A stretch of DNA of 64,000 nucleotides from Azadirachta indica. Taxonomy: Eukaryota; Streptophyta; Magnoliopsida; Sapindales; Meliaceae. Below, in pieces: positions 23,401 to 33,551 of the stretch. The position numbers were made by a program, and so were the translations under genes. Under the pieces are notes generated by a model. That model had not been told where the DNA came from and made no database searches. It saw only the letters and a list, made by a program, of their open reading frames with translations. The DNA lies in assembly GCA_022749755.1 (NCBI GenBank), contig CM040442.1, positions 7,228,457-7,292,456 on the forward strand, in the 5' to 3' direction. Within the stretch, counting starts at the first letter, position 1, and each line of letters begins with the position of its first letter.

Positions 23401-24384
23401 TAAATCTTTTTCTTCATGGCTTTTCCCTGACTGGTCGCTGTCTACTTTTTCTACAACAGAACTAAGTCTAAGAGTAAGAGATAAGCACTACTACTATTAC
23501 TATTTTTTTTACTTTATTAATTTTCTTCTTCATCTTCTTGGTAGTGGAAATTCCAGAAATTCTTTTCCTGACGCGTTTGTATGCATTCGTAGCAACAAAG
23601 TGAGGAGGCCCCGCGTAGGTACTACCTTTTCGTACTTTTTTTTTTAAAAATTATTTTCTCTGGATTTTATTCGTTTTTTGAAGTTATATCAGTTGACAGG
23701 GACCAAAAACATATTTACGAATACACTTTAAAGAAAGAACGCGACTCTGTTTTGGTTTCTTGCTCTGTTTTTATGTTTTCTAAGAACGAAAAACAAGAAG
23801 GTTTAGCCCTTTTGTATACCTGATTGAATTTTGATTAGTCAGTAAGAATGTGATTACTTCGTGCCACCTAAACAACAATTGTTAAATTTTCAGCAATCAC
23901 AAAAATTGAAGCTTCATCACCTCTTCATCCACTTTACAAGTGTCTCCAAAATAAAATTTCTTTCCGGTTGTAGATTGAAAAAATCTTGGACTAGTTATTT
24001 CATGTCAGTGTAGAGATTTCTCAGGTTGGTCAGTGAGAATAGGGAAGAGGAAGAAGAAGAGAAAAGTAGTTTGAAGCTAAATTGACGTTGATATTAATTG
24101 ATACTTGAAATTTAAAATAATATTTAATTGCTACAAAAATATGAAAGAAGAGAGATTAAGACCACAGGCACTTCCAAGAATTGCTCTGACAACATCCTGG
24201 GACTTTCCATTATTAACATTTTTCTACGTAGAAAAAGAAGTAAAGCTGAAAATAGAAGATCAAGAATACTTTTTCTTAATGATGACTATTGACTTGAACG
24301 ATCACAAGTCAAAAAAGAACGCGGTGACAACTCGGTGGCAACATGTGAAAACATAGGCTAAAACAATGACTATTGAACAACCCA
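23401..24384. other. Upstream region of the intact receptor gene
   Basis: Non-coding, shared in rearranged order with 10150-11190. The ORF at 24105-24356 is not kept open in the 10.4 kb copy, so I do not call it a gene. Confidence 0.5.
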
Positions 24385-25172
24385 TATAATATAGGCAAAT
24401 GACATTTAGTCCCTAATATTTAGCAAATTAATCTGATAAGTCCTACTAGTTCCAAAAATACACAAAAAATTTTAGTTTTGTTAGTTTGTACAATCTGTTT
24501 GAATGAAAAGTGTGATTTTACTTTTATACCTTTGTAACTATTAATGTATGATATGTGATCGTTTGACATGAAAAATATTATCCATGTCAGCATAGTTGAA
24601 TTTACAATTTTATATTTAGATTTAAAGAGTTATTGATCACCATGCCGACCAAACACCAATTAGCATTGACTATCATCTAACGTCACTTATTTATTCACTA
24701 TAAATATTATTAGAATTCTTATTGAATGCTTTACGCATTGATACTATTATAATTGTTATTTGAGTAACTGTTTACCATAAATTTGAAATTAAATTTTTGG
24801 ATGCCGAAATTCAACTTTAAATATATGATGAATAGGTGCTCAAATAATAATGATGATAGAATTTAAATGGTATTCACAATAACTCAAATGAATAATAGTT
24901 ATCAACAATGATTGGTGGTCGACATTGACAAAAATTGCCAATAGCATGATGACATGTGTTCATAGTCATGTGGGCATATATCAATGATTTAGTTGCCACT
25001 TCATGATATATCAGTCTTTGTTACTAAATAAACATTTTGTCTATTTTTCCATCCAAACAAACATTACAAACTAGTGAGTTTAGACTTTTTTAAATATTTT
25101 TGAAACTAATGGGACTCATCAAATTAATTGGCCAAACTTTAGGGACTACCATATCATTTACCCTATAATATA
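24385..25172. mobile_element. MITE/foldback element with 9-base target duplication (Mutator-like)
   Basis: The element (24394-25163) has ends GGCAAATGACATTTAGTCCC and, in reverse complement, GGGTAAATGATATGGTAGTC. The two arms stay similar for about 90 bases, and looser inverted similarity continues inward (GCCGACCAAACACCAATTAG against GTCGACCACCAATCATTG). It is flanked on both sides by TATAATATA (24385-24393 and 25164-25172). A 9-base duplication fits Mutator-like elements. It has no coding capacity. It lies about 120 bases upstream of the receptor start codon. A damaged left arm is also present near 10735-10945. Confidence 0.72.
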
Positions 25173-25177
25173 AAATA
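25164..25177 (+). promoter_or_regulatory. Candidate TATA box of the receptor gene
   Basis: TATAATATAAAATA, about 115-125 bases before the ATG at 25290. It overlaps the right target duplication of the adjoining element, so element insertion may have created or moved the core promoter. No transcript start is known. Confidence 0.35.
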
Positions 25178-25289
25178 CTATTAAAAATTAGAAATTCTTT
25201 TTACCATATACATTTCAATGCAGGCCTGAACTCCGGGGTTTCAGGGGAAAAAATAAAAAAAAAAAACCCATTCAGCTTTGAGGACAACA

Positions 25290-28166
25290 ATGTCAAGTAA
25301 ATTGTTTCAATATTTGTTTTTGTTTTCTGTGATTTTGTTCCAGTTGGAAGCTGGCGTTACAGATTCTAAGAGGATAAGGTGCATAGAGGAGGAAAGAGAA
25401 GCGCTCTTGGAATTCAAACAAAGCCTGGTGGATAAATCTGGCATTCTCTCCTCATGGGGAAGAGAAGACGAGAAAAGAGACTGTTGTCAGTGGAGAGGAG
25501 TAAGGTGTAGCAACTATACAGGCAACATAATTGTGCTTAATCTTGAAGTTCCAGACGATTCTCCAAATAGGACTTTGAATAAAGGTACAATTAGTCCTGC
25601 TTTACTTAAGCTGCATCATTTAAGAAAATTAGACCTTAGTTTCAACGATTTCAGTGGAAGTTCAATCCCTGAGTTCATTGGCGCCTTCAGCAAATTGAGG
25701 TACCTTGGACTTCAGTACGCTGGTTTTGCGGGACCAATACCTCCTCAGATTGGAAACCTTACAAGACTAAAATATCTTGACCTCAGTGCTAACGATTTAT
25801 TTAGTGTTGGAAACCTTGAGTGGCTTTCTCATCTTTCTTTTTTAAGATATCTTGCCATGGATGGAAACAATCTTAGCAAATCCAGTGACTGGGCACAAGT
25901 TGTCACCAAACTCCCTTCCCTAAAAATCTTGTATCTGAGGGGGTGTAATCTTCCACTTGTGCTCCCTTCGTCTCTTTTGCACCTCAATTATAGTTCATCT
26001 CTTCAGATCATTTATATATCCGATAACAATCTCACTAGTTCTTCTATATACCCTTGGTTGTTCAATGTCAGTAGCAACCTTATTGATCTTGCCCTGAGTT
26101 CTAACCTTTTACAAGGTTCGATTCCGGATGCTTTTGGACAGATGGTGTCTCTCCGTAAGCTCTATCTATTTGAGAATGAATTTGAAGATGGAATACCAAA
26201 ATTCTTTGGGAACATGTGTAGCATAGATATATTCGACTTCTCTTCCAATAAATTGAAAGGACAATTGTCAGAGTATATTCAAAATCTGTCTTGTGGATGC
26301 ACAAAGAACTCACTAGGGGAGCTGTATTTAGATCGCAATCAAATCATAGGGTCAGTGCCTGATCTTTCGAGATTTTCATCCTTCCGAGCCTTAGATCTTT
26401 CACAAAATCGTTTAAATGGGACCATAACTAATAGTCTTGGGCAGTTGTTCAATCTTCAGTCTTTGAATCTCAGAGAAAATTCATTGGAAGGTGTCATCTC
26501 CGAAGCTTTTTTTTCGAATCTGTCAAACTTATGGGACTTGCAATTAGGCGGTAACTCTCTCACTTTGGATTTTAGTCATGACTGGGTTCCGCCTTTTCAG
26601 TTGATTTCTATAGGTCTTTCGTCTTGTAAGATGGGGCCTCATTTTCCGAACTGGCTTCGAACTCAGAGTGGAATTTCTGTGCTTGATATCTCTAATGCTG
26701 GAATCTCAGATACTGTCCCCGATTGGTTTTGGGATATATCCTCTGGATTAGGGCAGTTGAATATTTCTAACAATCAGATTAAGGGTAAACTTCGACAATT
26801 ATCTTTGGGATTTGATTCTTACGGTGGTCCTGGAATAGATATCAGTTCAAACCATTTTGAGGGTTCAATTCCGCCTCTTCCTTCGAATGCATATTTCTTG
26901 AATCTCGCTCAAAATAAGTTTTCAGGCTCAATTTCCTTCTTATGTTCTATCAGCGGGCACAAGTTGGTGTATCTCGATCTCTCGAGTAATCTACTATCTG
27001 GAAATCTTCCAGACTGTTGGATGCAATTGGATAGCCTTGCCATTCTTATTTTGGCAAACAATAGTTTCTCTGGAAAAATCCCAGACTCGATGAGCTTCCT
27101 ACATAATATCGAAACATTGAGTTTATATGACAACAAGTTAACTGGTCAACTGCCTTCATTTTTGAAGAATTTATCACGACTGAGACATATGGATTTTGGG
27201 AGAAATGAATTATCTGGAGAGATACCGACATGGATAGGGGCGAGCCTTCCAAATTTGGTTATTATTTCTCTGCAATCTAATAAATTCCATGGCAGTATAC
27301 CTTTTCAGTTATGCCATTTAACACACATTCAGATCTTGGATCTTTCACTGAACAGTTTGTCAGGAACTATTCCAAAGTGTTTCAAAAATTTTAGTGCTAT
27401 GGCCCAAGAAAGGAGTTCAAATCCCACCATTGCCTTCAGCTATAACTCTACTTCCTATGTTTATCCATACACAATCTATAGCTATTATGCCAAAGCTGTT
27501 TTGACATGGAAAGGAAGTGAATACGAGTACCAAACTACCCTGGGACTCGTAAAGAGCCTTGACCTGTCCAGTAATCAATTTAGTGGAGAATTTCCTGAAG
27601 AGATTACGGATCTCGTAGGGCTGATTGCCTTGAACCTTTCAAGAAACAATTTAACAGGGCATATCTCTCCAAAGATTGGCCAGTTAAAATCATTGGATTT
27701 CCTCGACCTATCCAGAAACAATTTTTTTGGTGAAATCCCTTCCAGCCTCTCTCAGCTAAATCGTCTTGGTGTCATGGACTTGTCGTACAACAACCTATCA
27801 GGAAAAATTCCATCAGCCACTCAACTTCAGAGCTTTAATGCCTCGGTATATGCGGGAAATAAGGAACTTTGCGGCCTCCCACTTCCAAATAAGTGTCCGG
27901 ACGAAGAACCGGCTCAAGTTCCGGTCATTTCTAGAGGCACAGGAGATGCCAGCATTCCAGAAGAAGAGGATCAGATTATAACTCTCGGGTTTTATGTGAG
28001 TATGATCGTCGGTTTCATCGCAGCATTCTGGGTAGTCTGTGGCACTTTAATGCGGAATAGTTCATGGAGATATGCCTATTTCAGTTTCTTGACTCACATA
28101 AAAGATTGGTTCTATGTGAAAGCAGCAGTCAATATTGCCAAACTGAAAAGAAGGCTCAGGAACTGA
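25290..28166 (+). CDS. LRR receptor-like protein (EIX2/Cf type), complete, 958 aa
   Basis: Cell-surface receptor-like protein without a kinase, of the group that includes tomato EIX2 and Cf proteins; such proteins bind extracellular ligands, often microbial, and signal with SOBIR1/BAK1-type kinases. The start is the ATG at 25290; the upstream in-frame codon at 25278 is TTG. Order: signal peptide (1 to about 22), LRR N-cap with EEREALLEFKQSL and the paired cysteines in RDCCQWRGVRC, about 27-30 LRRs with N-glycosylation sites, an island (about 700-745) rich in Tyr and Ser, a last block of four to five LRRs, LCGLPLPNKC cap (about 857-866), an acidic segment, one transmembrane helix (about 898-920) and a 36-residue basic tail. 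The tail has YAYF/YFSF, possible Tyr-based endocytosis signals. Single exon, no frameshift, usual length for the family. No ligand can be inferred. Confidence 0.92.
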   Translation: MSSKLFQYLFLFSVILFQLEAGVTDSKRIRCIEEEREALLEFKQSLVDKSGILSSWGREDEKRDCCQWRGVRCSNYTGNIIVLNLEVPDDSPNRTLNKGTISPALLKLHHLRKLDLSFNDFSGSSIPEFIGAFSKLRYLGLQYAGFAGPIPPQIGNLTRLKYLDLSANDLFSVGNLEWLSHLSFLRYLAMDGNNLSKSSDWAQVVTKLPSLKILYLRGCNLPLVLPSSLLHLNYSSSLQIIYISDNNLTSSSIYPWLFNVSSNLIDLALSSNLLQGSIPDAFGQMVSLRKLYLFENEFEDGIPKFFGNMCSIDIFDFSSNKLKGQLSEYIQNLSCGCTKNSLGELYLDRNQIIGSVPDLSRFSSFRALDLSQNRLNGTITNSLGQLFNLQSLNLRENSLEGVISEAFFSNLSNLWDLQLGGNSLTLDFSHDWVPPFQLISIGLSSCKMGPHFPNWLRTQSGISVLDISNAGISDTVPDWFWDISSGLGQLNISNNQIKGKLRQLSLGFDSYGGPGIDISSNHFEGSIPPLPSNAYFLNLAQNKFSGSISFLCSISGHKLVYLDLSSNLLSGNLPDCWMQLDSLAILILANNSFSGKIPDSMSFLHNIETLSLYDNKLTGQLPSFLKNLSRLRHMDFGRNELSGEIPTWIGASLPNLVIISLQSNKFHGSIPFQLCHLTHIQILDLSLNSLSGTIPKCFKNFSAMAQERSSNPTIAFSYNSTSYVYPYTIYSYYAKAVLTWKGSEYEYQTTLGLVKSLDLSSNQFSGEFPEEITDLVGLIALNLSRNNLTGHISPKIGQLKSLDFLDLSRNNFFGEIPSSLSQLNRLGVMDLSYNNLSGKIPSATQLQSFNASVYAGNKELCGLPLPNKCPDEEPAQVPVISRGTGDASIPEEEDQIITLGFYVSMIVGFIAAFWVVCGTLMRNSSWRYAYFSFLTHIKDWFYVKAAVNIAKLKRRLRN

Positions 28167-28980
28167 ATGGTATTACTTCTTTTTCCCTTGGATGCTTTTC
28201 CTTCCTATTCTTTTTCCCCTTTGATTTTGCTTTTCACATACTAATGCTTATTATTTTGTGGCAGGAGATATGTCTTAATTTGACGAGTGCTTATAGTGGG
28301 AAGCTTTCTAGATAATGTAGTCTTCATGTATATGGTTCATGATTTTCAGTGTATGCTTCAGGGGGATCCAAATATTGTCTTTCCACCCAATAATCTATTC
28401 TTCTATAAATGGTTAAGCTTTATAATGAAATCCAATTAGCAATATGCTGCGATTTATTTTTCAGAATGCTTTGCCTGATGAAAAGTATTCCACTTGCAAT
28501 GCTGTGATTATACATGCAGCACACATAACACCCCAAATTTATAATATGAAAGCACGAAAAATTGAAATGTAACCAAAATATCGATGTTCAATATACAAAT
28601 TAAATTCCTAAAATAAATAAATTTTAATGTACGGTTACATTGCTAAAAGTTCAACAAAATATTTCTGAATGTTCCTAAATAATAATCAAAATTCAACTTA
28701 GCATTAAGAAAAACAAAATATTAATTAAATATTATTAGAAGTAAGCTGTTTGGTGAAGTTCATTCTACGATAATAAAATTAGAAATCTAAATTGGGATAT
28801 AGGTTTTGCTCTATTAGTTGGCATTCTCATGTAAGAAATATCTGAGTACCAATCAGTTATTCTGGTCTTATCCAATAGTTTCTCCTTAGTATATAAATTT
28901 ATGAAAATTGTTAGCTAAAAAGCGTAACTAAATAAACTACAGGATTTCTACAAAACGCATAAATGAAATTGAAAGCCTGA
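28167..28980. repeat. Receptor 3' flank, third copy
   Basis: 28167-28730 matches 816-1400 and 18016-18600. At about 28735 it joins sequence equivalent to 3115 and 21000, so roughly 1.7-2.4 kb found in the other copies is missing here. Confidence 0.7.
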
Positions 28981-28983
28981 GCT

Positions 28984-30974
28984 TCACTGCTTATTATCTT
29001 TCTGCTCTTGAATATCCTGAGCAGATGTTGAAAGTGTAGATTGTTTGGCAAGTGTCTCATCTCGTTGTTTTCCTGCATAAAATGCCCAAAAGCTGAAGAT
29101 CAACACAAGCATAACTACAGATGACACCATAACCAAGCCAATGAATATCCATTCACTGTATAGCCTCAGGCCTGGACAATGATTCTCAGTAATGCCCCTG
29201 AACATTTCTCGAACAAATGTGCAATCTCCTAGCTTAACAAGAAAAGGTCCATAGAGATATAATGCTAGCTCACATTGACAGAAGCCATCATCTGGTCATA
29301 GAAAGCCTGCTTCAATCTGCCTATACTTGTGCAATTACCGCTTGCTGAAACTTGACAGATTTTTTTCCTCCATTCCTGTGCAAAACACAATGATATGGCT
29401 ATACTTTTTGATTGCTTCTTCCACAAGTAGGACAGAACAGCTTGAATATTAAAGCCGTAAATCACTAGTTTAGTGAGGAATTCATTGAGTAGGTTCATTT
29501 ACAAGACACTTTAATAGTTTGTTTACTTGGGCTATGTGCTATATGCTTGTTTTAGCTTAATTACCTGAACTGCATTAACAAAGTTCACTTCAGCAGCAGA
29601 ACAATTTTGATCAGTCTTGTCAGAGTTGTATGGATTACAGAGGACAGGCACCAATGGACCAGACTGATTGTAGTAACAAGGAGGTCCAGCTGCAGCCGGC
29701 AAGTTCTTAGCCACACTATTGATGAAAAAGTTTACAACACTGACTGGAAAGTAACATCTCTGCTCTGAAGCAACGTATCTTGGGCAGTAGCACCGTCCAC
29801 ACAGGGAAGATCCAAAGCTGTGTAAGCTGTGGTTCGAACCCTTTCATCCATTGTAACATAGGTATCCGCTGCCACACTGAAGAAAGAAAGAAAACTGTCC
29901 TGGGAATGCAATTCTGAGATTATTTCCAACAGGGATTTTTTCCACCATATCATTGGAGACTTACTTATGGAAAATGAGAAATATGCCACAAAATAAATGT
30001 TCCCATGACCAAGATCTACCATGTAATCACCAATTTGTATTGATTGAATGTGAGAAAAGAGGGAACGGAAAACTTAAACCATAAAAATATCCAATAAAAA
30101 TATATAGCTGCTAGCTACTCGTGTACTGAAGAAATAGCATGCTGATGATCGGAATTGCTGCAAAAGGTTATTGCAGAGTGTCGCTGTAAAGGAAAAGGAA
30201 TTGAGGGTTAGATAATTGGAGAGTGTGGAGGGGATCAAATTGCTTACAGAAACCAAGAAAAGCTAAGAGGAGCAGCATTACAACAGCAATAATTATTAGA
30301 TCTATTCTTCTGAAAGGAAGACCAATAGATTAAATGATCAAAACAAATACTAAGAGTATGCCAAAAAAGAATTCCTAGACAAACAAATAATGAAGGAATT
30401 TACTCACACAGCATCTAAAACTTTCTGAATTTTATTTGAACTGTCATCAGTATCCTTTTCAAGAGTGTTAGCAGAAGTATTTCTGTCCTTATCAACCCTG
30501 TCAATGTTTTTCTAGATACTAGGTGGCAGAAAGATTTGATCTACGGCAGTTGTCTTGGCTGCAGATAGGTAATTTGAGACAATCCTGATATCATTGACAG
30601 TAGCATCTGCCTGGTTGACAAAGAGTTTCAGTGTTTTTTGTGTCTTATTGTGGAACTTTTCTTGTCCAGTACAGAACAATGCATCCAACACCGAGAAAAG
30701 ATTAAATAAATCAAAAATCCAAGTAGCATGAATTTATCCAAATGTCAATTTAACTACTAAAGCAAGCCCACAGAGTAAAAATGTGAGGGAGGATTTACAT
30801 TGCTGCAAAAAGTGAGGGAGGATTTACATTGCTGCAAGCGTGAAGAGTATGCAAAAGATAAAGAAAAGTGCATAAGCTGTTAGATATAGCAAGCTGACCA
30901 GGAAGCTTAGGCCAAACGCCAGAAACCATATGGCAGCAATGAGAAACAGAGGAGTAGCACTGAACCGCAACCGA
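28984..30974 (-). pseudogene. At2g12400-like membrane protein, most complete broken copy (D)
   Basis: Minus-strand exons in order: 30974-30828 (membrane segment, LFLIAAIWFLAFGLSFLVSL), about 30690-30400 (GQEKFHNKT, NQADATVNDIR, NYLSAAKTTAVDQ), about 30045-29966 (membrane segment, LVMGTFIL), about 29870-29560 (DTYVTMDERV, YNQSGPLVPVLCNPYNSD), about 29380-29270 and 29270-28984 (CQVSASGNCTSIGRL, DQMMASVN, CPGLRLYSEW, a helix, AGKQRDET, stop at 28984-28986). Breaks: two bases lost after IVLY in exon 2; TAG where other family members have a residue before KNIDRVDKD; TAG in the third exon (ACA TGG TAG); a base lost later in that exon; and a base lost after FQSV near 29732. With five lesions it is a pseudogene. 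No first exon could be assigned upstream. Family function is unknown; the topology suggests a plasma-membrane protein. Confidence 0.74.
30783..30837. repeat. 29-base tandem duplication across a splice donor
   Basis: GTGAGGGAGGATTTACATTG and the following bases occur at 30783 and again at 30812. On the minus strand the unit contains the exon end and GTAAATCC donor of the 30974-30828 exon, so there are two identical donor sites. Confidence 0.85.
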
Positions 30975-30984
30975 CTGCATCAGA

Positions 30985-31904
30985 AAACCAATTCAAAAGT
31001 ATGAATTAAAAAGTACATTTTATCAAAGCAAAAGTAGAACAGTAGAAATTTACATTTTATCAAAGCAAAAGTAGAACAGAAGAAATTATCAGAACCAAAC
31101 AGGAAAATGTTGAAAAGTCCATGCGACATGAACGAAAATCTAAAATACCAAGACTTGGAAAGTTTTCATAGGAATATGAACATTAAATTTCTGCTTAACC
31201 CAGACGAGAGGCTCAATTCATAGTCCCTAGAAAAGAATTTTTACAAAATTCTAATAGATGAGGGAATAAATAGAACAGGAAATTAACACTGCTTTATTCT
31301 AGTAAAGGCCTTCTCATCCTCCATGGAACTACATAGTAATCTTGACGGAAAACGACAAGATGGTGAATTGCTTTAATTGAATCATGCAAATATATACCCT
31401 GAAGTTGCAGAGATGGTGATGAGTTGTGAGAGGCAGCAGCTCCATAGGGCATATGGAAGGAAGAATGACGTTGAAGAAATCAACAGGAAAGTTGACAGAA
31501 GAAGAAGAAGCACTGGTTTTGGTTTGAAAGACATCATAGTGTTTCTTCGCCTGGTTTCCTCGTTGATATGCGCATGTTTCTATGTATGCAATCTTTGACT
31601 ATAAATTGTGAGAACAGAGAGACGGTGTCGTTTTTGTGCATTTATTCGAATATTATGGTTAAATTTGTACTATTTTAATTTTTGACGTACTATTCATTAA
31701 TTAGGTGATAAATATTTGTTATTTGAAAATGACTTGGTCATAAGGATTTTCTCCTTGTAATTTTGTGTGGTACAAACAAAAATTAGAAGATGAGATTTTT
31801 GTCAAACAAAGGTAGCGTTATTTTTTTTTTTTAATTTTAAAGGTAATGTAAATTCAAGTCTATGGCTCCTTCTTCTTCTTCTTCGTTGATCCAATTAATG
31901 CACC
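30985..31904. other. Upstream flank of copy D and of the DUF247 pseudogene
   Basis: 30985-31335 matches 4741-5064. A 37-base tandem duplication (TTTATCAAAGCAAAAGTAGA in both units) lies at about 31013-31086. 31349-31425 matches 7904-7985, and 31600-31760 resembles the flank seen at 13327-13500. The open frame 31377-31598 begins with TTG and matches no family I know. A CTT repeat lies at 31868-31884. Confidence 0.5.
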
Positions 31905-33551
31905 ATGGCTTCTCATCCAAATCCAAACTTCAATGAACGTCAATGGATCATCAATGTCCGTCAAACTCTTGAAGAAGAGAATGAAGATGATACTGAAATT
32001 CCTGTCTGCATATTCAACGTCCCCAAAACTCTGATGTCTATTGATCCCCATTCTTACACTCCTCAAGAAGTTGCAATCGGCCCTTACCACTACTGGAGTC
32101 CTGAGCTCTATGAGATGGAGAGATTCAAGCTCGCCGCTGCCAAAAGAGTACAAAGACAGCTCCAAGGTGTGCATAGTTTCGAGTATGTTGTTGGTCAATT
32201 GACAGAGCTTGAGCTACAGATCCGAGCTTTTTATCACAAGTACTTGAATTTCAGTGATGAGACTTTAGCTTGGATGATGGCCATTGATGCTTCCTTCTTG
32301 CTCGAGTTGCTTCAGATTTATGCCTTGATAGAAAGTAAGTTATCTGCAACTTCTTTGTCAAGATCAATGTCACTTTCGTTGATTATGCAGGGACCAAAGT
32401 TACAATGCCATCCTCAGAGATATGGTGATGCTTGAGAACCAAATTCCCTTACTTGCGTTGAGAAAATGTTTGAAATTCTATATTCATCGTTGGAATCAGC
32501 TGATGATATGTTGCAGGCGATGTTAATTGCATTCTGTGAACAGGTTTTGCCTGTTAAAATGAAGAAGAACAAGCCAACAATACCTGTTTCAGAGTGTGCC
32601 CATTTGCTTGACATTTTATGCGACATAATCGTGCCAAAAGCTGAACAAGTACAACCTGAGATAACTCAGATTGAAGATCAAGGAGGAGCAACTTAAGAAA
32701 ATCTAATACAGCTAGAATCAAAATACACAAAAAGCTTATTCATTTTCCTGTGGAAGCGGATTTCAAAGCTTAAGAAAGGCCCAATTCATCTTATTAAAAA
32801 GCTGTTTCTATCAAAAGCTTTCAAAGTCTTCTTCAAATTACCCTGGAGAATCCTCTCCGAGCTTCCAGGATTTTCGATCTTATCGCAACCAATTCAAACG
32901 TTAGTATTCCCAACAGTTAACCAAGAAAAGAAAACAGATGAACAAAGCAGTAGCGTGAACGAACCACCATCTATGGAGGAAATCGCAATTCCTTCCGTAA
33001 CGGAGCTCTGCCAATCCAACGTTCAGTTTTCAGCCACTGTTGGTAACATCTCTACTATCAGTTTCAACACCAAGTCGGCAACATTATACCTTCCCAAGAT
33101 CAGTTTAGACGTAAACCAAGAGGTGATATTGAGAAACTTAGTAGCTTATGAGGCATCAACTGCTTCAGGGCCATTAGTATTTACTCGTTACACTGAGTTG
33201 ATGAATGGAATTATCGACACTGCAGAGTATGCGAAGTTGCTTAGGGAAAAAGGAATTATTTTGAGCAGCTTGAAGAGCGATGCAGACGTTGCAAACTTGT
33301 GGAATGGGATGAGCAAATCAATTAGATAGACGAAAGTTCCACACCTAGATAAAGTGATTGAAGATGTTAGCAAGTATTACAGCAACCAATGGAAGATTAA
33401 GCTCAGGAATTATATGAAGCATTATGTGTTTGGTTCTTGGCAAATTCTTACATTGCTAGCTACCATTTTGTTCCTTGGCTTGACGATACGGCAAGCTTTT
33501 TGCTCATCCTATAATTGTTACAAATCCAATCTTGGCTCAGATCAATTGTGA
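31905..33551 (+). pseudogene. DUF247 pseudogene 1
   Basis: The whole DUF247 length is recognisable, from the ATG at 31905 (SNPN-like start, DPHSYTPQEVAIGPYHYW, AWMMAIDASFLLELLQIY) to the C-terminal helix (FGSWQILTLLATILFLGL) and stop at 33549-33551. Breaks in order: one base lost after RSMS (about 32371), four bases lost at AAAGTTACAATGCC (about 32400), one base lost at AGAAAATGTTTG (about 32468), which restores the original frame, TAA at 32694-32696, and TAG at 33327-33329 just before the TKVPHLDKVIEDV motif. The TAG is at the same codon as in pseudogene 3. It is the DUF247 member of the best-preserved three-gene module. Confidence 0.88.

Noticed and set aside
24105..24356. 83-codon ORF upstream of the receptor
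   Set aside because: The paralogous stretch at 10.4-10.7 kb does not keep the frame; it is duplicated promoter-side DNA.
25278..25289. Four extra N-terminal codons for the receptor
   Set aside because: The first codon is TTG; the plant start is the ATG at 25290, which directly precedes the signal peptide.
31377..31598. 73-residue open frame upstream of DUF247 pseudogene 1
   Set aside because: It begins with TTG, has no family match, and the 7.9 kb copy of its start runs into unrelated sequence.
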